Below, piece by piece: positions 49,844-59,522 of a DNA stretch of 64,000 nt. The position numbers were made by a program, and so were the translations under genes. The stretch is from Paramoeba atlantica (Eukaryota > Discosea). The notes below the pieces were generated by a model, which worked only from the letters and a program-made list of their open reading frames with translations, was not told the DNA's origin and did no database searches. The DNA is taken from NCBI GenBank assembly GCA_977017575.1, contig CDRNVI010000023.1, positions 124,001-188,000 on the forward strand, read 5' to 3'. Within the stretch, counting starts at the first letter, position 1; the number at the start of each line of letters is the position of its first letter.

Positions 49844-50689
49844 ATGCCTATTGAGTGGTTCTATATTTGCGCCTTTATTCTCTGCGCGGAGGAACAACCA
49901 CGCACCAGGTTAGGAAAAGTAAGGCCTGAAGTAATCTCCGAAGATGCTATTATGATGGGACTAGTATCAGAAATAAAGAATCCAGACCCCTCTTGGGTTA
50001 TTACTAACAAGAAAGGATTGCTCTCGCATAAAAGAACCTCAGTTTGTCAGTGGAGAGGTGTTTCTTGCGATTCCCAGTCAAATGTGGAGAGAATATTCTG
50101 GGAAAATCTGGGTATGCGTGGAACTTTAAAAGGCCCATTTCCACGTCGCTTGAACGCTTTCGGGATTTGGAATAATAACCTATTTGGCGAGATACATGTG
50201 TGCCATTTTCCCGATTCTCTCACAGCATTTCACATTGATTGTAATCACTATACAGGCTCACTAGATCTCACACGACTTCCTCCTGGAATGGTAAAGTTGT
50301 CCATGTATCAAAATTCATTTTCTGGGCCCTTGGATATCAGTGCGCTACCCCCTACAATAACACAACTAGGATTCGCGGAAAACAAACTGACGGGAGTTCT
50401 AAACTTTGTGCATCTGCCGAAAGCATTCGAGTTTATATCATTGTTTGGGAATAATATCGTGGCTTACATTCCTCCCTCTTGGTTCCATATGCGGTTATGT
50501 GTCGAGGGAAAAAGTCCTCGCAAGTATGCAAAGCTGGGGGATGCAACGCCCTCATCTCTCATAAGGTGTGAAGCCAAGAAAAATGATTTTTATCAACTTG
50601 ATACACGAAATTCAAAGCCATGTGTAGTAGAAGAAAACACAGACTTTTCAAAATTAAGGTGGAAAGCAATTTGTATTCCTTTTGTATAA
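49844..50689 (+). CDS. LRR protein (family member 7) with probable signal peptide
   Basis: 281 residues. Unlike most relatives it opens with a plausible signal peptide (MPIEWFYICAFILCAEEQ). The family motif is weak (RLGKVRPEVISEDAIMMGL). The cap has both cysteines (SVCQWRGVSCD). Five or six LRR units follow (for example RLPPGMVKLSMYQNSFSGPL). A non-repeat tail of about 75 residues (KSPRKYAKLGDATPSS onward, with several Cys) is not found in the other members. A decayed copy follows at 50985-51345, so this gene has duplicated locally. Probable secreted or surface protein-binding solenoid. Confidence 0.83.
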   Translation: MPIEWFYICAFILCAEEQPRTRLGKVRPEVISEDAIMMGLVSEIKNPDPSWVITNKKGLLSHKRTSVCQWRGVSCDSQSNVERIFWENLGMRGTLKGPFPRRLNAFGIWNNNLFGEIHVCHFPDSLTAFHIDCNHYTGSLDLTRLPPGMVKLSMYQNSFSGPLDISALPPTITQLGFAENKLTGVLNFVHLPKAFEFISLFGNNIVAYIPPSWFHMRLCVEGKSPRKYAKLGDATPSSLIRCEAKKNDFYQLDTRNSKPCVVEENTDFSKLRWKAICIPFV

Positions 50690-50984
50690 AGTTCAAATAA
50701 CATTAAGGCAATTGCGACATAGGAAATATCACCATCAATGATAATGGACGAAAATCAAAACATAAAAAACGGGACAAGAAGTAAAAATTGTCATTAATTA
50801 CCGTTACTATTTCTGTGCTATAGGCTTGGTCTTCCACGAAAAAGTTGAAATTGGCAGAAACAAAGACAATCGTGCGGCAAAGTTCTCCATTACAATTACT
50901 TAGTAGTACAACACTTTATATTGTTAAGACCCACACAGATTACAATGCTTCCCTTTTTTTCTCATGCTTTTCAGGGCTGCGGAT

Positions 50985-51345
50985 CAGTAGCCACGCAGTT
51001 GATTAGGGAAGGTAAGACTTCATTTTATTCTGGAGGACGATATTATGATGGGAGTGATATCAGAAATACAAAATCCAGAACCGTCATGGGTTACAGTCAA
51101 ACCTAAATCAATCTTTGGCAAGAAAAAATATTATCTCCGTGTGCACATTGAGCGGCGTTTCCTGTGATCATCATTTCTCGGTTTGGTTTGATGTTATACG
51201 TCGAGGCTAACCCCCGGAGGATGGCTAAATTACAGGACTCCTCGGCTCGACGTCTTGTAGGGCATGAAGCTTTGAAAAATCACTTTTATGCGCTTGAATC
51301 AAATGAAGTCCACAAGTGAAAGGCGTAGAACATTTGTTGAATTCA
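50985..51345 (+). pseudogene. Decayed duplicate of the 49844 LRR gene
   Basis: Two blocks match the preceding gene in order. The first, around 51040-51090 (tatgatgggagtgatatcag, then aatccagaaccgtcatgggt), equals its family-motif region. The second, around 51190-51345 (cgtcgaggctaacccccgga, ttatgcgcttgaatcaaatg), equals its unique tail. The cap and almost all LRR units between are deleted and the frame is broken in several places. This is the host's own gene family, showing birth and death side by side. Confidence 0.62.
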
Positions 51346-51601
51346 AAGCGGGAATTTATCTCAATACCAGTTGAAAGATGACGGCAAGTTGAACTTTCGT
51401 AATACGCCCTAGGCATATCAGGGATCAAGAGAGGACCGACTTACGTTGATATATTTCAACCTCTGAACATTTTTATTTCGAATTCAAAGTACTGCTCCCC
51501 CTCCCCTCGAGTTCACCCGGTCGGACCACCCGTTTAAGCGCTTATAGAGTTAAGGTGCAGACTCCGGCGCCGCGAAGCGGCGCCAATTTTTGTATTATGT
51601 A
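51346..51601. other. Intergenic debris
   Basis: Contains a GC palindrome ggcgccgcgaagcggcgcc (51565-51583) and a cgtttaagcgc phrase that recurs in the miniature MITE just downstream. No gene. Confidence 0.45.
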
Positions 51602-51670
51602 CTGATTCAGACCCCCCCGTTTAAGCGCACTTTTCACGGAAATCGAGATGCGCTTAAACGGGGGGGACAG
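51602..51670. mobile_element. Miniature 69-bp MITE, CTG...CCCCCCC ends, TA-flanked
   Basis: acccccccgtttaagcgca at the left is inverted at the right (tgcgcttaaacgggggggacag). TA lies on both sides. It is a minimal relative of the 2646-2985 element style. Only about 20 bases separate the arms. Confidence 0.6.
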
Positions 51671-51783
51671 TATTTTCAAACTTTCTTATTAATGTGTCGT
51701 TCGTTATTGTTGTATTGCTTACATGCTTTGCAGTGCCATGATGAACCGTTTTTCCTTATTCGCTTTGTTCAAGGACAAAATCT

Positions 51784-52374
51784 GGTCAAAGTGAAGCATT
51801 ATTGCGCCTTTTTTGGAAAAAAATAAATGAAGATATTTTTTTAGCTTTATGGGCCGCTATTACTTATTTCTTTTGATTTCGCTTTTTTAAAGGTTTTAAA
51901 AAAAGCGCTTTATAAAGGATTTTAAAAAGCACTTTATAAAGGATTTCCCCCGCTTTTTCCGATCTTCAGATCATTGACGACTTCTCCGCTAAACTTTGGT
52001 CGATCTTTTCTTTCTTCATCAAAGCACCCAAGGGTCCCATTCCCACGGGATCGTACTGCCTTCTTGAGCATCTCATTCATGAGTTCAACAGTGTTGGTGT
52101 GCACCAAAGATCGTCGATGATTAACTGTCTCATGCCGCAAGTCGTTTCCCAGCGAGCGACTCGATCGCCAACAATCAGTGCGCGTTACGGTTCGGCTTCC
52201 AGCAGACAACTTAATTAATTGTGTTGTTGTGCGCAGTTCATAGTGATAAACCGTGAAAAAAGTTTGTATTTTTAATAATCTGACACACTCTAAAAGAAAA
52301 CATACTTAGTTCAAACCAATATTTGAAAAATGTAAAAAAGTGATTTTTTGGCGCAATAATGCTTCACTTTCACC
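51784..52374 (-). mobile_element. Merlin-family element, internally deleted
   Basis: Inverted ends of 25 bp beginning GGT(C/G)AAAGTGAAGCATTA match at 24 of 25 positions. They are flanked by a perfect 8-bp duplication, caaaatct (51776-51783 and 52375-52382). Ends starting GG and 8-9-bp duplications are features of Merlin elements. The only gene left is the 3' part of a transposase, so the copy is nonautonomous. Confidence 0.85.
51934..52209 (-). pseudogene. Merlin/ISXO2-like transposase C-terminal fragment
   Basis: About 90 residues retain the end of the DDE domain: RTDCWRSSRSLGNDLRHETV, then NHRRSLVHTNTVELMNEMLK. This is the TD...VNHS...HTNTxE pattern of ISXO2/Merlin transposases, with the final acidic residue (TVE) present. 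The preceding two-thirds, with the first catalytic Asp, are missing. It lies within perfect Merlin-type element boundaries, which confirms the family independently. Confidence 0.75.
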
Positions 52375-52465
52375 CAAAATCTTTAAAACACTACAGATAC
52401 ATACACATACTATTGGTTACTATTTAAGGGTACTACGATTAACATGTTAAGATTTCTCTTCTACA

Positions 52466-53242
52466 ATGTTTCGTAGACTGCAGGTTATTCTCTCTGATTC
52501 GCTGCGAGAGAAAATCATTGCCAACCGCTTGCTACGCGCAAAGCTCTCCAAGGATCCTGAGCTCGCTGTTAGGTTTGAAAACATGTCACTTTGGGAAAAA
52601 GATGATTTCCTCTATCTTATGCACAAGGAAGAAAAAACGCGTCACCTGCAGCAGCAGGCGGATCGGACACGACAAGAACAGTGTCAATCCAGTGAGGAAT
52701 CGTTTCAAAAAATGTTAAAGAAAAAACAGCCTCAACGAGGACAGACATCCACAGAACCTTCTCCTGGACGTGATGCTTCTACAAATAGCAGCTCCCCTAT
52801 TGAAGATGTGGAAGACATTTACGCTCAAGCTCTTCGTACTCACCGAAAACGAGAAGAAAGGGAACAAGCATTTCAAATGACGGGGGACGGTGCCGACGAA
52901 GAAGACACAAGAAAAGCGCAAGAGCAATGGAATCAGCATATGGCGCAGTCGCGCGTGTTAATGAAAGAAAGGGGCTTTGCTGAACGCGTCAACCGCAAAT
53001 CACGGAAACTGTTTAATCACCAGATCGAACGGATCGCCTCTCAAGTGGGGCGGTGCGTCATCGTCGATGTGACGCCAAAGGCGAAAACCCCACTACTTAC
53101 CAGAGCAGAGCGAAGGAAAATTGAGCAAAGTACAGCAGAAAATACTGCGTCTCAGGAAAAGGGCAGCAGGAATCATCCCTCCGTTCTTCATGAACGTGGA
53201 AGTTGTACATCTCTTCCAAACACCAATCTTTTTCTTGGGTAG
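52466..53242 (+). CDS. Basic coiled-coil protein, unknown
   Basis: 258 residues, rich in Arg, Lys, Glu and Gln. The N-terminal ~60 residues (MFRRLQVILSDSLREKIIAN, then LRAKLSKDPELAVRF) could be an amphipathic mitochondrial presequence leading into a helix. A charged coiled coil (KEEKTRHLQQQADRTRQEQ), a Ser/Pro linker and a second helical block (QALRTHRKREEREQAF) follow. A conserved-looking segment (QVGRCVIVDVTPKAKTPLLT, about residues 190-210) may be a short beta element. I recognise no family; structural subunits of mitochondrial ribosomes can look like this, but that is a guess. Composition and strand are those of host genes. Confidence 0.6.
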   Translation: MFRRLQVILSDSLREKIIANRLLRAKLSKDPELAVRFENMSLWEKDDFLYLMHKEEKTRHLQQQADRTRQEQCQSSEESFQKMLKKKQPQRGQTSTEPSPGRDASTNSSSPIEDVEDIYAQALRTHRKREEREQAFQMTGDGADEEDTRKAQEQWNQHMAQSRVLMKERGFAERVNRKSRKLFNHQIERIASQVGRCVIVDVTPKAKTPLLTRAERRKIEQSTAENTASQEKGSRNHPSVLHERGSCTSLPNTNLFLG

Positions 53243-53871
53243 GAATCCTCGTATCTTTTTTCGCTTAGTACCCATTATGTCAATGGTTGTATTACTGCGG
53301 CTAAGTCCTCGATTATTTAAAGATTGGATTCTAACCATTAGAAGAGTGAAGCACTGATACTTGGACTGGTGCGCTTTAAACGGGAGGGGCAGTACTTAGT
53401 ACTTTCCGAGCTTTGACCGCAATATCCCCTCAGAGAATTCACGGAACGGGTCTTCGTCCAGAGCAGCACTCCTTTGCCACCTTCAGTAGGTCAATGAGCA
53501 GCTCCGCCAAAATGTCTTTGAGGCCAATCGTCTATGAGATACACTCATTAGGGATTTTCAGTTCCGTTTCTTATTTCCAAATCGATACGTACACCGTACT
53601 TACTATGATCTAAAGGATGCTGTACAGCATCATACTCATATCCCCCATTTTCTGTTTAATACCTGCCCCCCTTCCCCCATGCTTTAATTTAATGCTTAAA
53701 TTTTAGTTTCGTAGGCATTGGCCCGAAACCCATTCTCTTGATGGGGGTCGCTGTATCACATTGGTTGTATAACTAACGCACCTCCCTTCGATGTATTTCG
53801 AAGGTTGGCGTAGCAAGCACGCTTCTTATCCATAGTTTACAAAAATTATCGAGTATTAAACATTTCGGCTC
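53243..53871. other. Intergenic
   Basis: No gene recognised. A single MITE-like end (tttaaacgggaggggcagta, 53376-53395) has no visible partner. Confidence 0.4.
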
Positions 53872-54376
53872 GATGCCATCGAAAATGTACCCTTAAATAG
53901 GTTTTTTTGAGTTTTTTATAGTTTTCATTTCTTCACGCCAGATTCATATTGGGGTGCCTTTGCAACGTTTTTTCACCGATTTTTACGTACTTATTCTTAC
54001 CAAGTTTATCCTCAAAGCATAATATCCGATGTTAAAAAAGCCTATTTTTTTTGGAATTTCATCGGTTTCGTTTACTCTTACTTCATTCATAAGAATGAAG
54101 TACTGGTGCTTGCAGCGATTACTTCGCCTTCCATCAGGGCAAGTGCACTTAGTCGTGCTTTCCCTCTATGTAGATTGTAAGAGTGAACGAAACCGATGAA
54201 ATTCCGAAAAAAGAAACTTTTTTGACGTCGGCACTTAGGTATTGAGGATAAACTAGGTAAGCGAAAGCATGTAAAAATGGGTGAAAAAACGTTGCAAAGG
54301 CACCAGAATATGAATCTGGAGTGTAGAAATGAAAACTATAAAACAAAACGTTTTTGGGGTGCATTTTCGATGGCAT
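53872..54376. mobile_element. Foldback element with ~200-bp inverted arms
   Basis: Arms at 53872-54081 and 54177-54376 are inverted copies with scattered differences and small gaps (outer tip atgccatcgaaaatg; inner tip cggtttcgttcactcttac-like). The 95-bp centre holds a small perfect hairpin (cttcattcataagaatgaag). It ends 16 bp before the ATG of the next LRR gene, whose duplicate at 56641 lacks it, so it inserted after the duplication. The spacer frame is noncoding. Confidence 0.75.
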
Positions 54377-54392
54377 TAATCCAACATTTTTT

Positions 54393-55016
54393 ATGCCTTT
54401 AATACTTACACTCCTGTCGTCGGATACACAGCCGACTGTACGTGCAGGTAAGGTTACCGGAGCTTCACTACCAGTGGAATATAGTTTGGAGCGAGTCGTA
54501 CAGAAAGTAGAAAGTCATCACTCTACCTGGAGTACGAATACACCAGCGTGTGAATGGAAACATATCGATTGCGATAAATCTGGCAATGTAGTCGATCTGC
54601 AGTGGTCGCATTTACACCTTCGTGGTGAGCTGAATCTGAAATATTTTCCCGTCACATTGGTGGATCTATTTCCTCATCAAAATGAACTTTCGGGAAATTT
54701 CCCTTTCGAAACATTGCCTCCAACATTGCAAACGATCTCTTTATCTAGCAACCAATTTACGGGCACCCCGAATCTGTGTAATCTCCCGCCAATGCTAGAA
54801 TACTTGTCTATGGGTAGGAACAGATTTGAAGGCAATGCAGATTTTTCTTCACTCCCGCTTACTTTGAGGGAATTATATTTGAATTCTAACGAAAAATTGG
54901 AAGGTTACTTGGACGTAGATGGCGTACTCAAGAATTTGTGCTACAACGTTGAAAAGACGAGAATTACGGTCAGTAATGGAAAAATACATGTAAGAAGAGT
55001 AATATGGTTCACCTAA
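54393..55016 (+). CDS. LRR protein (family member 8)
   Basis: 207 residues from ATG 54393; the longer frame starts at TTG inside the foldback element. A short hydrophobic leader (MPLILTLLSSDTQPTV) may be a weak signal sequence. The family motif is RAGKVTGASLPVEYSLERVV, then a cap with both cysteines (STWSTNTPACEWKHIDCD) and five or six LRR units (TLPPTLQTISLSSNQFTGTP and so on). It ends with DGVLKNLCYNVEKTRITVSN. The 56641 locus is its close paralogue. The foldback element directly upstream must now supply most of its 5' untranslated region. Confidence 0.83.
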   Translation: MPLILTLLSSDTQPTVRAGKVTGASLPVEYSLERVVQKVESHHSTWSTNTPACEWKHIDCDKSGNVVDLQWSHLHLRGELNLKYFPVTLVDLFPHQNELSGNFPFETLPPTLQTISLSSNQFTGTPNLCNLPPMLEYLSMGRNRFEGNADFSSLPLTLRELYLNSNEKLEGYLDVDGVLKNLCYNVEKTRITVSNGKIHVRRVIWFT

Positions 55017-55149
55017 ACGTTTGTACGAAAGTATTCCCCTTTTAATTAATTTTTATAAATGGGTTATTTAGGGGCATTTATAAAAATATATTATTTATAA
55101 AAAAAAAAAAAATTATACATCAAAAATCGATAAAGTACAGTAAACGTCA
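55017..55149. other. AT-rich gap with an orphan MITE end
   Basis: attccccttttaattaattt (55030-55050) resembles the CTCCCC...ATTAAT ends of MITEs elsewhere in the window. An A-run at 55096-55112 may be the poly-A tail or target site of the adjoining LINE fragment. No gene. Confidence 0.4.
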
Positions 55150-56075
55150 CTATTCTCAGAATGCCCAGTTGTACCGGAGTCCGGCCACCATGTACCGGAG
55201 TCTAGCTGCGGTCTCCCATTCGGGGTCCCGCATGTAGTACTCCGGCCTATTTGGCCACGCATTCATCCACTTGGTCGAGTGGATGTTCTGGATCAGGCCG
55301 AGTACAGGTCCGGGTGGCGGGTAGCCACCTTGCACTTAGCCGTGTTGAGCTTTAGGCCCATAAACTTGATTTCCTCTTCCTCGGGTTCCGCGACTATGGT
55401 TATATCGTCGAGATATGCCCATAGCTTAAGGCAACCCGAGTATTTGGCCGCCACGGCCGAGATGGCCCCCTGAATCCCTAAGGCGAACAGGATGGGCGCC
55501 ATCGGATCCCCTTGTTTGACCCCCCGGGAACTAGGGATATACATGTATATCCCCTCCCCCAGGTGGAGTTTACTAGGGGTCCCGTACCCGAAAAGGGGGA
55601 TCCCTATCATAGGGGATAGGTTAGGGTACCTTTTTAATGCGCGGAATATGGCCGCGCGTGAAACGCTGTTAAACGCATTTTCCAAGTGGGCCGCCACGAC
55701 CACCTCGTCGGGCCTGTCACGGAAGTGATCTCTCACCTCGTAAATGACGTGCTCACAGCCTTGGGTGTAGTGAGCTCCAAATTGGAGGCTCTGAAACACT
55801 GCTGGGAGATGGTCTCTGACCTGTTCGAGGTCCAGTCGGGTCCCTCGGGTCATCCTCCTGCAGGATGGGGACCAGGAGTTCCTTGGTCCATCCGGACGGG
55901 CCTGGCGCTCTAAGCGGGGCCAGGCTTGTTGCCTTCCGGGCAACACTGTCAGCGACTGCTATCGACCTCCAGCGACTGTCTACATACTCTCCAATACTGA
56001 CACACGTAATCCGATCCCTCACGGCCTTCACCCCTGCTTCATTCCACCCATGCACCTTTTCACCCGTACCTGCGA
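55150..56075 (-). mobile_element. LINE reverse-transcriptase fragment, inactive
   Basis: Minus-strand piece of a non-LTR reverse transcriptase. Order: LRAPGPSGWTKELLVPIL (RT block 0), then after a frame change ENAFNSVSRAAIFRALKR (motif A), SRGVKQGDPMAPILFALGIQ (motif B), LWAYLDDITIVA (motif C) and KFMGLKLNTAKCKV (motif D). The YLDD box is intact. However, the motif A aspartate expected before LENAFN is His (AAHLENAFN), so it could not polymerise even without the frame change. Both element ends are missing. Block 0 spelling and motif B fit the R2/CRE side of the LINE tree. Confidence 0.8.
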
Positions 56076-56122
56076 TCCATCTATCCTTGACCTTTTCACC
56101 AATTTTAGTTTTTACCCAATGT

Positions 56123-56221
56123 ACAGTGCTCGCAAAAATTAGTAAAACTTTTATTGTAAAATAATAAAAAAGTTTTACTAATTAAAAATTCACTAATTTT
56201 TGTTTTACTAATTTTTGCACT
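56123..56221. mobile_element. Mariner-like MITE, CAGTG ends
   Basis: cagtgctcgcaaaaattagt is mirrored by actaatttttgcactg, with tagtaaaac blocks repeated inside. The left side is flanked by TA. The arms can fold nearly completely. Noncoding. It directly precedes the truncated LINE in reverse sense. Confidence 0.55.
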
Positions 56222-56640
56222 GCCCCCAAAAAATTTGCCAACTTGATAAAATCAATTTTTACAGAAACGGTATTTCTGTCGTTTGAGTAGGTTGTCTCCT
56301 CTAAGGTCGGCGTTAGTACCATCTGCAAAATGGTAATGCTAGGGAAGGCCGCGAGGAGGTCCCGACCATGCTTCCCCATGCTTTATCCCATATTCCCATG
56401 CTTTATTAGAAGAGGAGTAATGGTCCACGAGAAGCATGCGATGCGACGGCTTTACCTTCCCAGGTGGTGAATAGCCATCTCTCTGGAAGGGAAACCGTGA
56501 GGTTCGCTACCGTAGACGTTTCTGAGGCGTTAATTTTTTTAAATACTGTAAACATACTTTTTCTAACATATTTTCAATCATTTGCTTTCAAACATTTGCT
56601 TTCAATCTACATTTATACTGCGTATTACCCAGCACTTTTT
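56222..56640. other. Intergenic before the LRR pseudogene
   Basis: No gene. tttgctttcaaacatttgctttcaat (56580-56606) is a short local duplication. Confidence 0.4.
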
Positions 56641-57263
56641 ATGCCTCTAGTACTTGCACTCCTGACGTCGGATACACAACCGACTGTACGTCCGGGTAAG
56701 GTTACCGGAGCGTCACTACCAGTGGAACATAATTTAATGCGACTCATACATAATGTGGAAAACCATCCCATTATCCCTCTAGTTGGAGTACGAATACACC
56801 AGCGTGTGAATGGGGTTATATGGTATGCGATCGATTAGATACTGTAGTCAATCTACAGTGGTCGCGTTTAAAACTTCGTCGTGAACTGAATCTGAAATAT
56901 TTTCCCGTCACATTGGTGGCTCTATATCTTCATAAAAATGAACTTTCGGGAAATTTCCTTTTCGAGGCATTGCCTCCAGCATTACAAACGGTTGCTTTAT
57001 CTAACAACCAATTTACGGGCACCCCGAACCTGTGTAATCTCCCGCCCACGCTAGAATACTTGTCAATCAGTAACAACAGATTTGAAGGCAATGTAGATTT
57101 TTCTTCTCTCCCGCTAACCTTGAGGGAATTATATTTGAATTCAAATAAAAATTTGGAAGGTTACTTGGATGTAGATGGCGCACTGAAGAATTTGTGCTAC
57201 AATGTTGACGAGACGAGAATTACAGCAAGTAATGGAATAGTAATAAAGGCTTTATTACTATAG
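56641..57263 (+). pseudogene. LRR gene copy (paralogue of 54393), frameshifted
   Basis: Opens like its paralogue (MPLVLALLTSDTQPTVRPGK, then VTGASLPVEH). It changes frame in the cap region around 56770-56830, where an extra ccattatccctctag-type segment and other small changes disrupt SWS..TPACEW. The LRR part resumes in another frame from about 56820 (LNLKYFPVTLVALYLHKNEL onward) and is otherwise well preserved to the family C-terminus. Loss is therefore recent. The copy lacks the upstream foldback element of its twin. Confidence 0.8.
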
Positions 57264-57453
57264 CTTACTAGCTTTAAAAGCTAACCAAGAAAACTAAAGC
57301 TAACTTCAAATTGTTTTAAAGTTCTTTTATTACAATATTGGCATATTTTTCGTGTCCATTATAAATGTTTGGGCTGTTTTATATCCGTAGGTGCATGTCT
57401 TCAGCATGCAGTGTAGACCTCATTGGGGTAGGGAAAAAAATTCTAGGCAAACA
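57264..57453. other. Intergenic
   Basis: AT-rich, with gctttaaaagctaa and ttaaagttc hairpin-prone stretches. No gene. Confidence 0.35.
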
Positions 57454-57622
57454 GGGTAAAGTGGACGAGGGAGATACCAATAGTGTATGTGCGGCAGTTT
57501 CCACAGGACAAACGGCATCTCTGCCTTCTTAAGCGCTTGTCTTCATGCAATAAGGGAGATACCGTTTTTTGTGTGAAAGCTGCCGTCGTACACTATTGGT
57601 ATCTCCCTCGTCAACTTTACCC
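57454..57622. mobile_element. MITE with 44-bp inverted ends
   Basis: Arms 57454-57497 and 57580-57622 share gggtaaagt, gacgagggagataccaatag and tgta(t/c)g at about 40 matching positions. The loop contains gggagataccgtt again. No target duplication is obvious. The sequence just downstream (57650-57775) is an inverted copy of the interior of the foldback element at 10757-11341. Confidence 0.6.
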
Positions 57623-58360
57623 TGGGTTACATAGTAAAAACATGTTCCCTAGGACCGCTTACAGCTTCCCACGCGAGAAAGTCGTCGTCGCCACGGCAAA
57701 AAGACAGAAGGCTCCGCCTGCTGCTTTTTGCCTTGCGCCTCCTCCTTCCTCTACGGTCTTGCGTATTCCGAACAAGTTGAAAAAAGCATATGTGACAAAA
57801 TGGGGTTTGCTAATCGCTTCCGAAGAAGGGGGTCTCGAGTGGTCCAAAAGGTGCGTTTTTTTTTGGTTTTTTGCGAAAAGAACTTCCGGAAATCTTTTTA
57901 CCGGGCCAAATTTTATTAATATGGGATAGCGAGGGAATAGTATCTCCATCAATAAAGATACCGTTTATATAATTCCATGCTCTCACCTTTTCACGAAAAG
58001 GAGTGACTGGTAATTAGGGGGTACACTATTATTTATAAAAAACTTGACTTTTCACTTTTTACAAAAGGGCGAACTTTTGCAATCAGGGGGCACCAGGGGT
58101 CCATATGAAAAAAGGCGGCGATCGTCTTTGCTAGGGAAGCGAGATCTCTCGTCTGCAAATGAACAAAAAAATATAAAAATGTTGATGGGTTCCTTTATAA
58201 TTCCGTGCATGTGGCGGGACTTCCTCATTTTAAAAACTCATTCATGCTTTTGCTTTGCACCATTTCTTATTTCACCCTTTTCTCAAACCATTTTAGTCTT
58301 CTTTTCCTTCTCGTTTTTCCCCCTCCCTCTCCTTTCCCCTTCCTCTCCCTTCTTTCTTCC
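57623..58360. other. Repeat fragments and pyrimidine tract before an LRR gene
   Basis: 57650-57775 repeats the interior of the 10757 foldback element. 57928-57960 repeats a phrase from 12565-12610. 58015-58200 repeats the interior of the 4028-7268 element (ctagggaagcgagatctctc). 58290-58360 is almost pure pyrimidine and ends at the ATG of the next gene, as expected for a trans-splice acceptor region. Confidence 0.55.
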
Positions 58361-59263
58361 ATGTTCCCGCCCTTCCGGCTCATTTTCCTCCTCCTCCTCT
58401 CCCCTCTCCTCTCCCCCTCCCTTCCCCTCCTCTCCTCCGAGGTCCCTCTCCGGCCCCTACGCTCTTCTCCCCACCTCGACCCCACACCACACGAGGCGAC
58501 TCAACTGCTTGGTTTCGCCCAGCACGTACGCAACCGCCCCGACAACTGGAACCTGCAAACCCCGCTGTGCTCCTGGGAGGGGATCCAGTGTGACCCCGAG
58601 GGAAACGTGCGGGTGCTCTCCGGACGTAACTGGCACGGGAGTTTGGTCTGGTCCGCTCTGCCACGGAGTGTCACCCGGGTCTTTCTCCCGCAGGATTTCA
58701 TACCGAAGGAGGCGGAAAATCGAACCTCGGGGATTCGGTTTCCTAAATTAACCGGACCCCTCGCGCTGCAGCATCTCTCCCCGCTCTGTGAGGTGGTTGA
58801 TTTCACCAAACAGCGGTTTACGGGGGGGTTGCGGATGACCAGTTTGCCTTTGGGGTTGAAGGCATTGTATTTGTCGGATAACGCCCTGCAAGGGGAGTTA
58901 GCGTTGGAAGCGTTGCCTCCGCAGTTGGAGGTATTGGATCTTACAAAAAATAAGTTTCAAGGGGAGTTGAGGCTGGGGAAGCTTCCGTGGGCGTTGCAGA
59001 TGCTGTGGTTGAGAGGTAATTTTTTGCGCACCCCCTCGAGAGGGGTGGTGGATTTTATGTATCTCCCGGAAAATATGCGTAGTCTGGATGTAAGTTACAA
59101 TCAGTTGAGTGGGTGCGCGGACTTACGTCGGCTCCCCGTTAAATGCAAAATTAATCTATCGCACAACTTTTTTAGTAAATTCTTACCGTTACACTTTGAA
59201 TCAAGTAATGTAAGGTTAGATTACCAGCTTCCTAGAATATTCCGTTGTGATTTATTCTCGTAA
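58361..59263 (+). CDS. Secreted LRR protein (divergent family member)
   Basis: 300 residues from ATG 58361, chosen because it follows a 70-base pyrimidine tract and yields a clean signal peptide (MFPPFRLIFLLLLSPLLSPS, then LPLLSSE). The family KV.GA.LP motif is absent. The cap is canonical (NWNLQTPLCSWEGIQCD), followed by GNVRVLSGRNWHGSL and about seven LRR units (ALPPQLEVLDLTKNKFQGEL and so on). It is the only member with the C-rich to G-rich switch seen in the conserved genes, suggesting it is an older resident. It probably acts at the cell surface or in an endomembrane compartment as a binding module. Confidence 0.85.
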   Translation: MFPPFRLIFLLLLSPLLSPSLPLLSSEVPLRPLRSSPHLDPTPHEATQLLGFAQHVRNRPDNWNLQTPLCSWEGIQCDPEGNVRVLSGRNWHGSLVWSALPRSVTRVFLPQDFIPKEAENRTSGIRFPKLTGPLALQHLSPLCEVVDFTKQRFTGGLRMTSLPLGLKALYLSDNALQGELALEALPPQLEVLDLTKNKFQGELRLGKLPWALQMLWLRGNFLRTPSRGVVDFMYLPENMRSLDVSYNQLSGCADLRRLPVKCKINLSHNFFSKFLPLHFESSNVRLDYQLPRIFRCDLFS

Positions 59264-59522
59264 TTTATGTGGTGCTGGAATCTTTGCCCTCCGCTATTGG
59301 GCATGAGTGTTTATAAACACTTGATATGCACCTTCAAGAGGAAATCACAACAATACAAAAGAGGGCTCCTTCGAGGGCGATGAGCTTGTGTACACCTTTA
59401 TGCAAAGATAAAATAAGAATAAAGACGGGATTAAAAGCAAGAAATTGCGCTCTAAAGTTGTACTGGAAAGGAGAAACATGAAAACTTAGGTTATTTTCTT
59501 AATTTATGATTACTCTCACCTC
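59264..59522. other. Intergenic, 5' flank of the helical-repeat gene
   Basis: Short AT-rich gap with no gene. A weak pyrimidine stretch (59507-59522) precedes the ATG. Confidence 0.35.

Noticed and set aside
53770-53785. aactaacgc, identical to the first nine bases of trypanosomatid spliced leaders
   Set aside because: Only nine bases match, and the rest of the exon does not follow. A chance match is likely.
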